From: Phyto melanocephala
Lineage: Eukaryota; Arthropoda; Insecta; Diptera; Rhinophoridae
Reading direction: 5' to 3'
Length of the DNA: 64,000 nucleotides
NCBI GenBank assembly: GCA_941918925.1
Contig: OW799233.1
Location: 141,114,223-141,178,222 of the forward strand
In this document: positions 1 to 12,259 of the stretch, one piece after another
Position numbering within the stretch: the first letter of the stretch is position 1
Layout: every line of letters starts with the position of its first letter
The notes under the pieces: model-generated
Told to the model about the DNA's origin: nothing
Database searches by the model: none
What the model saw: the letters and a program-made list of their open reading frames with translations, nothing else
Program-made: the position numbers and the translations under genes

Positions 1-22
1 TGTAAAAGACATGTGTTGAGAC

Positions 23-1418
23 CACTGTTGCCATTTCAGCTATTTTCTCGTCAAATCTAGCGATTTTTAAATATTTTTTCCGGGAAAAAATATGATTTAG
101 CTATTAGCGGGAAATCTAGCGATTTTTGCGATGTTAGATTTTAACGTGTTTTAAATACATTTGATGTTAATATTATTAAAGAGTAGCTACCAATTCATTT
201 GTAAGGCGAATACTATTTTCATACACTTTTTTATACAGATTTTGGCATCTGAAAGCCAAAAAGCACATACATTAAAATTTAATAAACAATTTTATCTTGC
301 AAAGTTTATAGTTTGAAACATTTTTTGTAAAAAGAAGATGTTAAATAAACGTTCCTTTTTTTCATTAGATGAGTTTGTGAATTAAGCAAAAAAAAAAACT
401 ATTTAAAAGTTTCTTGCAAGAATTTCGAAATATTGCAAAAAAGAACTAATATGATCCAAAAATCGGTGGGAGGGTTATATTGGAGATAATTTAATTTTAA
501 AGAAGGCTTCATTAATAACCCAACATACGTCAATAAATTCAATCGATCACCTTAGTGATTTATGTAAAAAATATTTCGATAGAACGAATGAAAACCGTAT
601 TTATAGAACCAAGTGCTTAGCGATAAATAAAAATGTTTTAGTGACCCATCTCTTAATGGAACTTAGAAACGATGTATGAGGTTCTACGTATAGTGTATTA
701 GAAGATAAATCAATAGACGTTTGTATCATCAAGTTATTAGGCATGTTTTTTTAAAACTAAAAACCTACGTGGTACATAAATCTAAAATAAATATTTTTTT
801 TTCAGTACGGAAAAACAACAAATTGTGTTAACATTTCTAAGCTTGGCTGAAGTGGCCGATGCGACAGCTTCAATTACGATTTATTTAAATCAGCATTAAA
901 GAGAGTAGATTACAATTTTACATATGAAAGCGAGAATCTAGAGTATTGGCTTTAGACTTTTAGTAAATAAATCCCAAAATGTTTTTAAATAGGAGTTAAG
1001 TATGGATATTACGCAATTAGCAACACTTAGTAAACGTTATTTTTTTGAATTGATATATAACGTACATATGTGTACGTATATTTCTTGAATTTTTTCACAT
1101 ACCGTTATACATATGTAAATTATGTAATAAAATGTAACTAATAAAAGCTGCCTGCGTTATAAAAATGACTGTACTTTTCTTGTTTTTCTTTCGTTGTTTT
1201 AGAAAAACTTAGCAATAGAACGCTAAATTTTCCGCGCAATAAAAAAAATCGACGAAAACTTGGCTATTTTTTGTTAAATTTGTGCCAGAATTTGAAAAAA
1301 AAAAATAAATATTAGCGATTAATCGCTAAAATTTTGACAATTTTTAATTTTTAGCTATTTTCTAGCTATTTTTCTACATATTTTAGCGATATTTTTTGGG
1401 AAAAAGTTGGCAACAGTG
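23..1418 (+). mobile_element. hAT-superfamily DNA transposon remnant with 8-bp target duplication
   Basis: The ends form an inverted repeat: CACTGTTGCCA at 23 and TTGGCAACAGTG ending at 1418. They are flanked by a perfect 8-bp direct repeat GTTGAGAC at 15-22 and 1419-1426, the target-site length of hAT elements. Many short AGCTATTTT and TAGCGATT motifs, some in inverted orientation, crowd the terminal regions, as is usual for hAT transposase-binding ends. Around 689-745 the + strand reads YSVLEDKSIDVCIIKLLGM, which resembles the catalytic DE(S/T)TD stretch of hAT transposases. The rest of the frame is full of stops, so the copy is dead. Superfamily call is firm from ends plus target duplication; the family is not identified. 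Confidence 0.82.
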
Positions 1419-1426
1419 GTTGAGAC

Positions 1427-4049
1427 CTCTGACAAAATTTCAATTACAGCGGACTCTATTTTCTTCTATCAAAACATCTGACAACAACCGTTTTCATAAA
1501 TCTCTGCTGCTGGAAAGCAGTCAGCGACGGTTGATTGTAAAAGTAGAATTTTGACAGACATGTAAATTTACATATGTCTCACAAATTTTAAAGTCAGATG
1601 TAAAAAACATGCCGTGTATTATAGTCTTTAGCTATTTCTTTAGCAGGTTTTGTGGAGTTGCTTGCGGTTGATAAAATTTTGCATTTACTTCATTTCGAAA
1701 GTTTTGATTTTCTTTTCGCTTTTTTTTTGCCGCACAATGCAAAGTATTTTTAAAAATTGTGAACTATCTTATCTGATAGACTTAACTAAAACACAATTTC
1801 CTGAAAAATAACATCTTTCAACTGAAAAGTAATATTTTGCCTTTTTAAATATGTATGTCAGACAAATAACCGAATGGCAACTGAAAAGTTTGATAAGTTT
1901 GCAATGCATAGACAATAACCAAACGATTAAAAAAGAAACAGGAGAGTAAATCCCGTTAGATATGTTAGATACATGATTTTTAATGCTGCGGCTTAAAATC
2001 AAATTAGTTGTTATAACGGTTAAAATAAATAAGCAAATGAAGATTTTTGTTATTTTAGTTATTAATTCTTGGTGCTCTTTCAGATGGTATAAATAAAATA
2101 TTTTTATTATTTGTGATAATATAAGAAATGCTTAAAATTTACACGTGACTATAATATTGCACCGCAGTGTATATTTGTATATATTTTAAAGATGGCGACT
2201 AGTTTTAATATTTTTTTTTATAGTAAAATTTTTAAAAATTTTAAATTAAAAAAAAAATTAAAAACTTTAGCAGAAATTTAGGAGGAAATCTTTAATTGAT
2301 AATATTTGATTTTTATTTAAGCTTGAGATCAACTTTTTTGTTTTTTTATAAAAAATTATTTATTAGTAACCAATATTTCGCTACCAAACAACGGGTAGCT
2401 TCTTCAGGGTAAATATGAATACAAACTATATTATTTTTTTTTATTATCAATTAAAAAAGATCAAGAAATTTAGACGATATATGGGAAATCTTTAATTATA
2501 AATTATAACAAGAATATATTAAATTCAAAAAAAAAAAAAAAATCTTTTTTGACCTCGATTGTTTTTAAGTGAATTAATATTTAAAATAAGAAAAGTTATT
2601 TACTAAAAAAAATTTATAATATTGAAAATTTTCTTATACAGAATTATAAAAGAATAAAAATTTTAACAAATATAATTTGATTTAAAATTAAAAAATAATA
2701 ATATTGAATATCAAAAGAATGTTTTTGATTTTGAATTTTTTAAGAGTTAATTTTTGAAGTTCAGTTAATATAAAGAAATTTTAAAAAAATATTTTTTATA
2801 ATGTATCATATTTTTTTATATAGAATTATTTATTTTTTATTAATTATATTATATAGAATTTATTTATATTATTTTATTTTAATACCACTATGTTTTCATA
2901 TATTAAAAAAAAATATACATATTTTTTCTTAATTCTTTTTTTTTAATGTTTGTATTTAAAATTTTTTTAATAAATTTCGATTTTTTAGAAAATGTTTGTG
3001 AAAATTTTTCGCCTAACATGAAACCTTTACTAAATTTTCTTTTAATTCATAACTGTTAATTTGTTTACAAATTTATTGCTCACACTGTAGTAGTATCACT
3101 GACATCTGCCATTGTAGGAGTACGTTTGTTTTTCTTACAATGTGTATGTGTTTGTATGTCAATCTACTTGAATAATATAACTCGAAAGTTAAGTACCTGT
3201 ATATGCTTATTGTACTAGGACATATGTAGCTATATGCGTACTATAGATATGTATATTGTATTAGTTTCTTTTCGCACACATATTAAGTTCAAAGTTCTAG
3301 TTGAACATTTTCTAAAGTGTACATCTCATATGAATACTTCTGTAAATATTTTTTTTTTTATTTTTTTTTCACTCCTCTTACTGGCATTTATTTTTTAATA
3401 AACACAAAATTATGTACACATGGCAGAAAGTAAAAAATAAAAGTATAAAATAAAAAGGAAAATAAAAATATGAATTGAAATGAAAATGTTGATCAAAGCC
3501 GACCTTGAAACATGTACAAAGACATCTATGTACATATATCATTAAAATCCTTTTTGACTTTACAATGTTACACAAAAAAACACAAACTTTTTCAAACCCT
3601 TTATAATATGGCTTTGTCCAGCAATAACATCATTAATATAGCAAAATAATAATTTTTTGTTAATTATTAAAGGTTACAACAAAATGCATAAACTTAGTAT
3701 ACATTAAGGCCATGGTGAAGGTTATACAGTAAAACTGAAAGAACTTTGAAGAATGGAACGTGCATAAAAATGAAACATGAACGTGTTAAAATGTATTTTT
3801 CCATTCTCATCTTCACTTAGGGCAATGATCTGTGTTGACATTAAAAAAAAAAACTAGAAATAAGTGAACATTTTATCAAATAAATACAAAATTAATTTAT
3901 TTAATAATGCAAGTACATACCTATAAGTAAGAGTAGATATATAAATATGTGCACTATATAGATGATGAGAGAAAAAATAAAACTAAATGTTCAATAATTC
4001 AAATTTATGTATGTAGAAGAGTTGCCTTTTTTTTATTGCGGGATTAGAG
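1427..4049. other. AT-rich spacer without a recognisable gene
   Basis: Very AT-rich sequence with long A and T runs, especially 2200-3000 and 3340-3370. The short open frames here have no coding character. One small motif at about 2368-2411 recurs at 60766-60808 and, inverted, at about 63366-63410. Nothing else was recognised. Confidence 0.5.
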
Positions 4050-4340
4050 TCAGTAAATAAATATTTATCATCGGAAATTGATTTATTTCTTTTTGAAATA
4101 TTTTCCATAAATTTCAATATATTTTGGACACGTGTGAACTTTTTTTAAGGCACTTTCATCATTTTGATTGAAGTATCTTTAAAACATGTATTTAGAACGC
4201 ACCAATTGCTTCATCAAGTGTCAAAAAACGTTGAGAAGGCAATTTGTTTTTGTATATTCGGGAATAAAAAGAAGTTATTGGGTGCTAAGTCAGGCCGACA
4301 TGAATTTTTCAAATTACTGTAAACAACCAAGAATTATAAA
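4050..4340 (-). pseudogene. Decayed mariner transposase C-terminus
   Basis: Read on the minus strand from about 4330 down to 4075, the sequence gives broken stretches such as NKLPSQRFLTLDEAIGAF, then KILQSK, then IYGKYFKKK before a stop. These match the usual C-terminal pattern of mariner transposases (KNKLRGQRF..PEEAV.AF, a WxKCF-like segment, then GEYFEKQ). Several in-frame stops and lost residues make it non-functional. No inverted-repeat ends were located. An open frame on the opposite strand at 4186-4395 is only its shadow. Confidence 0.6.
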
Positions 4341-4514
4341 AACCAGATTACGCATTCCGCCTGTAAAAATTTGTTCGTTCTGCGCATGTACGTAACATCA
4401 GCCGCGCACTTAACAAAAGCAGTATAGAAGAAACAGTGAGATTTATATAATTAAAAGGGAAATAAAGGCATTATAGTTTATTTAAATGTATATTTTGAAC
4501 ATATTACGCCTTAT

Positions 4515-4949
4515 CCCAGCAAAATCTTTACCTACCTAGTAAGTTAGCAAGTAATATTGGAGATACACATAAACTAGTTACTTTTCGACCGAATAACTAC
4601 TTATTTTTGTTTGAGTTGTACCAGAAATCATGACCCTCGCTTACAAATGAACTTACAAAAAGCAATTAAATAAGTAGTTACCAATAAAGCTGAATTATAG
4701 CTGGATATTTTTATACTGTTGCAATACAAAAAAATATAAAAATTATAATATTGGGCATATTACAATATTTATGAAGTTAATTTAAAGTTCACTGTTTAAA
4801 AAAATATATAAAAAGTATTTACGAAGGTCATAACCAATAGGCCATTACTCTGTACTTTAAAATAATGATGTTGGTAACGACCCCTCATTACTATGTAATA
4901 TATGAAGTAATGACAACCTACTACACAATTTCAAAAAGATTTTGCTGGG
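4515..4949. mobile_element. MITE, family E, copy 1 (435 bp)
   Basis: Terminal inverted repeats CCCAGCAAAATCTTT at the left end and its complement at the right end enclose about 435 bp with no coding content. A second, inverted copy lies in trp intron 9 (44519-46240) and shares most of the interior, for example the ACTAGTTA and TATTTTTATAC segments. The second copy shows that this is a dispersed family and not a chance hairpin. No clean target duplication is visible here. Confidence 0.7.
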
Positions 4950-5205
4950 ACATTATACTGAGGTTAAAATAACGAAAAATATTTAAAAGTCACTTTATTG
5001 CTCAAATTACCACAAGTTACCTTTTACTTACATTAACTTTTCAGTTAAGTTGCAATAATGCACTAAGTGTGATAACATATGATAAGCAGTGATAATGATG
5101 ATTTCAGATTCCACAGTGTCAACTCTCATTCTGTAAAACTGTGAAATAAAAAGTTTTTCTACAGTAAAAGGAAAGGTGACACAATACGGTATGACACGTA
5201 AAAAT

Positions 5206-7917
5206 TTTTTATACCCGCCACCAAAAAAATGGTGGGGTTATATTCATTTTGTCATTCCGTTTGTAACACATCGAAATATCCATTTTAGACCCCATAAAGT
5301 ATATATATTCTGAATCAGGGTTTGATTTGATGACGATCTAGCTATGTCCGTCCGTCTGTCCGTCTGTTGAAAGCACGATAGAGGTCGCACCGAAAAAGCT
5401 AGGGGGCTCAAATTTTGCCAGAATCTTTCTTCTAGACAAGGCTTGTTTGGTATTGAAAATGGGCTAAATCGGAATATTAGGAAGAGAGTTATAGCTCGAA
5501 AAGCAAGAGTAGGTCGAAAAAACCGTGTCCTTCGAACATCGAATAAAATGGAATTGTGTCCAAACGCCTTAACGTAGACTCATGAAACTTCGAATATATA
5601 TTTCCTGGGTAAAGACAATATTTTTCCCCGAAAATTGTCTAAATCTATGCATTAGGAGAGGAGTTATCGATCAAAATGTACGAAAATTTATACCGCACAG
5701 TGTATTTTTCGGTATATTTAAAAACAAAAACGCCATAAAAGCAACAAAATTGGATGTACGACTCTGAAATTTTGCACACTTTGCTTTTTGGTGACACGCT
5801 TTCTTGTAACGGCAAATCAATGTGCCACGCCCACTTTTACGCCCACCTCCCATATAACGTTTTAACTAAAATTCATATAATTTTTCTATTAATAAAGATT
5901 TTGGAATAATAAAGGCCTATCTTGAAACACCTCAGTTGTACTCATTCGCAAAAATTACTTTGACACGCCTACTATAACGCCCACTTTTCACGTTATATAC
6001 CGTTAATGAAATTTAAAAGTTCATAAAACCGCATAAATTAGAGGTATGATGGTCAAGTTTGCTAAATATATCCCCCTAGGCAATGTCATTACTACGCCAA
6101 AAAATTAAGGTGCCACGCCCACTTTTACGCCCACCTCCCATATAACGTTTTACCTAAAATTCATATAATTTCTCTATTAATAAAGATTTTGCAATAATTA
6201 AGGACTATATTGAAACACCTAAGTTGTACTCATTAGCAAAAACAACTTTGACACGCCTACTATAACGCCCACTTTCACTTTTGAATTGTGTCCAGACGCA
6301 TAAACGTAGTCATGAAACTTCGAATATATATTTATCGAGTCAAAAGAATATTTTTCCCTGAAAATCGCTTAAATCTATGAATTAGGAAAAGAGTTATAGA
6401 TAAAAAGGTACGAAAATTTATACCGCACAGTGTATATTTCGTATACAGTGTATATTTAAAACGTAACAAAACTGACAAAACTATATGTACGATTCTGAAA
6501 TTTTGCAAACATGGCTTTTTGGTCAGTCTTCGTTATAACGGAAAATAGATGTGCCACGCACACTTTTTTCCTTAAATTTTTATAAAAATATATTAGTCAT
6601 ATATATAAGCATTTATTCATCTTACACTGCACCATTTATTGTACTGTAGCTAAATATAAGATAAAGATGATAAGATAGATGACTCTACTAGCAACTACTA
6701 GATGGCATGCTAACAACTATGCTTATGTTCTCCTTAAGTTATGCTCTATTAAAAATGGGAATTTAGAAAATTTTGACCTAAGTAAAAAAAAATTATCTCT
6801 AAACATTATAAACAATTTATTTTCATGTACTAATGGCTAACAAATTTTAAAATTATACAAAACTTATTTCGTTTGAAAATCTTTTAAAAGCAAAATGTTA
6901 TAGAAGTTTAAAAATCAAAATCTTACTAATAAATGTATATTTTAAATCACCCTGTGGCCTTTAAAATTTAACCTTAAATTCACTTTCTTCCTCTTAAATT
7001 CATGTAAATTCTCTATGAATAAAGATTTTGGAATACTAAAGGACTATATTGAAATATCTAAGTTATGTTTATTAGCAGAAACTTTATTGACACGCGTACT
7101 TTAACGGCCACTTTCATTGAAAGACTAAATTTACGAAAACATTTTACTAGCATACCGAAGTTATAATGGGTGGTTTAATTTTAAGGGACTATGTTGATTT
7201 TGTATAAAATTATTATGAAATTATTATCATTTATTTTTATAATGATAATATTTGTATGGTTCAATTATGTATGGAACAAAATATCGGCCAAATGGCCCCC
7301 AACCTAGGCGGCACACCACGATCCGATAGTCCAAATTTTCAATTACACTGTTGATGCTCGATTGTTGAGCACGATGATGAGTCGAGGTTGCTTGCTCTTT
7401 TACCACGTTATCGTGAAAAACAGCAATGTTTCCCATTCAACGAACTGAGATGGCATTCACAGATGTTTTCACATTTCATACAGACCTGCTTTGCAGACAT
7501 TTAAATATTTTTTACAATTCTCACGATTGTGGACAAATTCGAACGATTATGTTGACCAAAAGAATCACGAAGTGCACAAAATGCATTTTGATTTGAACGC
7601 CCATTTTTATAAAAATCTTTAATATTTAAAAGCGTTGCTCGATTGCGTATCTTTCCACGGTTCAAATTGAGTTAGTCTGAGATTGAGAAATGTCAAATGA
7701 AATACAAGAAAAAAGTTGAAGTTTAGATGTGGTTCACCTTAAACATGGGCCCTTCAAATTTAACCACCCTCTACAAAGAAAGTGATACATATTTTATTAA
7801 AAAGAGATTATTCTATAGCGATTAACAAAATAATAAATATTGTGCTTTAAATGTACACAAAATTGGTGGTGGGTATAAAAGATTCGGCACAGCCGAATAT
7901 AGTGCTCTTACTTGTTT
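5206..7917 (+). repeat. Dispersed repeat family A, copy 1 (carries a mariner insertion)
   Basis: Starts with the hairpin-forming TATACCCGCCACC...GGTGG element, then CATTCCGTTTGTAACAC, GACCCCATAAAGTATATAT and a CCGTCTGTCCGTCTGTT run. It ends GGTGGTGGGTATAAAAG, hairpin ATTCGGCACAGCCGAAT, then ATAGTGCTCTTACTTGTTT. The middle has tandem units of about 290 bp rich in CACGCCCAC and TAACGCCCAC. Other copies lie at 15734-17890, 55826-56860 and, inverted, 44848-46187. From general knowledge, similar TATACCC...GACCCTATAAAGTATATATATTC repeats are widespread in Drosophila; I cannot name the family. Open frames inside it are not genes. Confidence 0.75.
7166..7771 (-). mobile_element. Internally deleted mariner-like element K, copy 1
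   Basis: Inserted in family A copy 1 at a TA dinucleotide (7164-7165 and 7772-7773). Ends are inverted repeats of the type GGGTGGTTTAATTTTAAGGG / CCCTTCAAATTTAACCACCC. On the minus strand broken frames resemble the N-terminal helix-turn-helix region of Tc1/mariner-group transposases (FYKNGRSNQNAFCALRDSFG, later STHHRAQQ). The catalytic domain is missing. The same element at the same site is in A copy 2, whereas A copies 3 and 4 have the empty site. Confidence 0.75.
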
Positions 7918-9292
7918 AAAAATTTGTTCATAAATCGCTAACAAAATCGACATATCGCCAAATTCAAAATTCAACTGCCAGCAGTATTTAAAAATCTCCA
8001 TGTTTGGCGAGTAATCGCCATATCTCACAGCCGTGGTACGGTAGTGTTATTGTTAAAAAAAGTCCTAATCTTAAACACGCAATAAAATACAATTAATATT
8101 CATTTGGGTCTTTGTGTTTACTTATCAAAAAGTAATTACATTTTCCCTTGCCTCTGTTCATAGTACGCATATAAGTACATATGAATTTACATTTAATTAT
8201 GTGTCACTGTATACATGTTTCACACATGTGTTTGAGTACACACTACGTACATATTAAGGTTCTATTTATAAATTGGACAAACAAGTTTGAAGCAAACAAG
8301 ACAAACACTACTATTGTATTAAATAGAAAAAAGTAGAAAGCTATAAAAATATAATAATAATTAATTTAAATTAACTTAGCTCATTTGATTGCTTTAATGA
8401 TAATAAAGTTTGACAGTGCTATTCCTAAGTTCATGATAACGGCAGTTGTTATAAAAGCTTTTCTTACTTCAATTACACTGCACAACAATAAGAATACTTT
8501 TCTCTGATGATAGACTTTTATCAAATGATGTTTACTAATTTCACGTCCTTGATTTTAAATATAGCCTCACTTTTTTCTTACCGCTCATGTTTACGAGATA
8601 TAGCTTTCCCAAAAACAAAAAAAAACTTGTGTTAATTTGCTTGTAATTTAGAAAATAATGAGTTTTCTTACCATAATTTGATATGGCGTTGTCCAGAAAA
8701 GTTTGTGTCAATTAATCAAATCATTTTTGTTTTATATGAGGAGAATATATATTTAATAAAAACTACATAAATAACTACATAAATTAAGTAGAAAATTAAA
8801 TGCATTTAAAAGTTCTGTTCAATGATGAAAACGATAATTTTAATTTTTTTGTGAATTTTCTATATCTCAAAATATCATAATATTTTTATTTGTTTAAAGT
8901 CAAACTTCTAAAATCGTAAAAGTCTTCATAGAATGCAGTTGCATATATGCGGTGCCACAGATTTTCACATTTTAGTTGGTTTACTGTCCATGTTAAATTG
9001 TAAGAAAGGCCAAAATCTTTTTTAAGAAAAAAACGGCTTCAATCTGACTGACGCTGCACTTAAATGCGGCTACAATAAAAATTTTGAAAGTCTCTAAATA
9101 AAGTTTAAATTTTCACTTTTACTCAACAAACACATATACATACATATTTAATAATAAGTTCGTTCAAGGGTCTTCTAAGGGTCATAAGTTATTTTATTTA
9201 GTTTCGAATACCAGCAGTAATAAGTAGTCAGTAATTGTTATTATCTGCCTTTCTATTAACATACACACAGACTCTAACATATACATAAGTAT
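7918..9292. other. Spacer without a recognisable gene
   Basis: AT-rich sequence. No splice-bounded coding stretch, RNA gene or clear transposon end was recognised on either strand. Confidence 0.4.
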
Positions 9293-9492
9293 ATCGATGG
9301 TTACAAGTAGAAAGACCCTAACACAATTAATTGTAACTTTACAATAGATTTTGCTTTTAAAACAGTCATTTATAAAACTATTGGATTAAATTTTTTAGTC
9401 CATTTGTATTTGTATGAAATGTATAGGAATCATGGAAAAACTTAATTTCGTAAAAAATACGAGTTAGGGCCTTATTACTTGTGACCATCGAT
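9293..9492. mobile_element. MITE, family H (200 bp)
   Basis: Imperfect terminal inverted repeats of about 30 bp: ATCGATGGTTACAAGTAGAA at the left and, read in reverse complement from the right, ATCGATGGTCACAAGTAATA, both followed by a GGCCCTAAC-like motif. The interior is AT-rich and non-coding. Only one copy was seen in the window, so it rests on the inverted repeats alone. Confidence 0.55.
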
Positions 9493-10032
9493 ATGCATGT
9501 TTGTAAATACAGTCTTCTTATGTATCTTGGATACTTTTGGAAACAAACCCTTTAAAGACCTTAAACAAATTAAATTAATATATAATGTTACCCTTTTATA
9601 TTTAGAAAAAAATTAAGAAATAAATGGAAAATAAAAATAAATTTTGTATGTAATATTCTATTTTAAAAAGTGTAACTAATAGAGTCGGCATTAAATAAAC
9701 ATACACCATTAATTTAGGTTCTTTATATTTTATGATGTACATTTATATTTTGCTTCAAAATGTCAACACTTCAAAAGTATACATACAGACACACACAAAT
9801 ATTTATGAAAATAATAAGAATTGTTTAATAAGTTTGACAAGCCTGTTACAAAATCGACTGTAAACTTTTCGACAGTTTTCGTTTTCTACAATTTAATAAT
9901 AAATATTTGAATAAAAAAGTTTATGGAAAATCAATTTATATGAAATAGAACTGGCACATACAAGTATGTTAGATATGTAACTGTAGGGTGATTCGACAAT
10001 CTTGGCAATTTGTTTTTAGAATCAGAAAACAA

Positions 10033-10411
10033 TCTTCTTATATATAAAAGTGAAACTCTGTCTGTCTGTGTGTGTGTTAGATATAGACTCCGAAACTGTA
10101 AAACCGATCGGACTCAGACTTTGGCAAGTTGTTGTACACATTCCAGGGAGTATTTATGGGTGGAAAAAAGTGGGCGGGGCCACGCCCATAAAAAATAAGT
10201 TATCATTTTTAGCTACTTGCACTTGACCGATTTTTCTGGAACTTTGCACACATATTGATCTATTATGACTATACAGTTTCGTGATTAGAAAAGTGGGCAG
10301 TGCTTATTAAAAAGTTGTAATTTGTAGCTTTTTGAGCTTGATATTCAATTATAATTCAGAATGCATTTTTATTCATTAAGAGGCGTAGCAACGCGCGCCG
10401 GGCTTATCTAG
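10033..10411 (+). mobile_element. Non-autonomous Helitron, copy 1 (379 bp)
   Basis: Starts TCTTCTTATATATAAAAG and ends GCGCGCCGGGCTTATCTAG, with an A before and a T after. These are the features of Helitrons: 5' TC, 3' CTAG preceded by a short GC-rich hairpin, insertion between A and T, no target duplication. The body has GGGGCCACGCCCAT and one unit of a CTTTGCACACATATTGA motif that is expanded in copy 2 at 20055-20830. There is no Rep/helicase coding. Confidence 0.82.
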
Positions 10412-10865
10412 TTTATTATCAAAATAAATTTTAAAGTAAGCGTGGTATCCTTAAAGGAAAAAAAAACAAATTTTGTATATAATTGACGCATGCATGTAAG
10501 AGCAAAGCTCGAGCGCTGCTTGACCGATATCGCCGATTTTTTGTTGCACTTGTAAGTACCAGGACATTGTTCGAATTAATATCTTTTTAAATATCTTTAT
10601 TACAAGCTTCGATTCATGCACAAGACCGCTGTCCTATTGTTCGATAATTTACAAACGATAAATGACCCGACATTCAACATTGTTGCAATACTTGCATAAT
10701 TGAAAAATAATTGTTGACGATTGTTGCACTCTAAAGCTCGAACAAATAACTTGTTAAAATATGTAAGAACTTGTAATTTGACAAATATGCAAGTTGAATT
10801 GCAAAATGACGAATTGTTGCAGGAGTTTTCAAATCAAATCAAATACCTTTAACAGTTTTTGTTAT
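10412..10865. other. Spacer between Helitron and MITE
   Basis: Unassigned sequence with a slightly higher GC patch around 10500 (AAGCTCGAGCGCTGC) and several TTGTTGCA motifs. No gene or repeat end could be supported. Confidence 0.35.
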
Positions 10866-11068
10866 CAAGGCATATAAATTCATCAGGTAATTGCAGTTCG
10901 GAGAGAATTGTTTTGTTTGTATTTTTTATATATTGAAATTTTAAATTAATGAGAGAAGAGAGAAAATTGTATTTCATCTATAGAATTTGACAGCTGAAGT
11001 TTAAAATAAATTAAGAAATAAATAATCAGCTGACGAAACAAGACAACCTGATGCAAAAATGTACCTTG
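10866..11068. mobile_element. MITE, family F, copy 1
   Basis: Begins CAAGGCATATAAATTCATCA and ends with the complementary but diverged AACCTGATGCAAAAATGTACC TTG. The interior shares TTTGACAGCTGAAGTTTAAA and AATCAGCTGACGAA with the copies at 57254-57461 and 33214-35874. The copy is old: its right end is diverged and no intact target duplication remains. Confidence 0.7.
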
Positions 11069-12259
11069 TTACTAGATATTAATAAATAGTATGTATATAC
11101 GTTAATGTATTTGTTTGTGCACACTGTGTTAAATTTGCATTCATTATTGTCATTTACATACATTATACAGGCTTAAAAGTACCACTTAATATTACATTGG
11201 CCTTACAGCATTTGTTTATCTTTTTGTAGTTTTTTATTTCTTTATCGTTCTTATTGTTTTGGCTGCACACGTATACTAAGTATACATATGTATATGTTCA
11301 AGTGCATATACTTGTGTATATACTTTGTGTATATATAAATATATATATATAGCACATACATATATTATTACATACATATGTATGTACTCTTATGTATGTT
11401 CACATTATTGCATATGCTTTTTTGAAATATACTTTCACTTAAACACAAATCGTAATTGTTCGTCTTTTTTCCTTAACTGTATTTATGATGAAAGAGCCTG
11501 GACAGATTTTTTATTCGCTCATTTAATCACATTCTTATTTACATTCTTGTTTTCAATAATTTGTTATTCTCAATAAAATAAATGTCTTGTTTTACAGAAC
11601 AGATATGAATTGTATAAATATGGTAAAATATTTTTTTATATAAAAAGAGAATCTAGCTTTTTTAAAATACAAAAACAAGAAAAGAATCTTCACATATTTT
11701 GTTGCCCTAGAAAGCTCTTGTTTTCGGCTATAAATTTCATAAATTTTCTATCAAAAAAACTATAATTCAAACTTTCAGAAATCTCCGAAGCACAAAGTTT
11801 TAGAAAACCCATCAATATGGTAAAGGATTTGCCCAAAAAAATTACTTTTAAAAAACAAAGTAAATGTAGTTTGTGCGTATTACGTTGTGTTTCTTACCCT
11901 AATTTATATAACGATTACAGTCATTTGACAAAAATATTTATAATATTAGTTTCCTTCTTTGCCATTTAATCAGACTCTTAAAACAAACGTATTTGCTTGC
12001 ATCATTAACTTGTGTGTGTATATTAAGGATATAACATGTGTGAAATGTTGTTCTGATAATTAAAAATAGTTTTCGACGTTGATTCTGTGAAAAACTTTCA
12101 CCACCGAAAGCTATTTCTAAAGTGTTTTAAATTTTTATTAAAAAAAAAATGGTTTTAAATTATTGTTTAAACATACATATATACTTAGGGTTACAAATGG
12201 GCCATTTAAAAATTTAAATTTAAAAATGCAATAAAACAAACACGGTTTGAAATTTTGCA
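11069..12259. other. Spacer without a recognisable gene
   Basis: AT-rich, with ATATAC/GTATAC-rich simple sequence around 11270-11380. No supported feature. Confidence 0.4.

Noticed and set aside
4186..4395. 69-codon plus-strand frame
   Set aside because: Antisense to the decayed mariner transposase remnant at 4050-4340.
11325..11576. 83-codon frame rich in Tyr, Ile and Cys
   Set aside because: Generated by TATATA/ACATAC simple sequence; no domain or conserved pattern.
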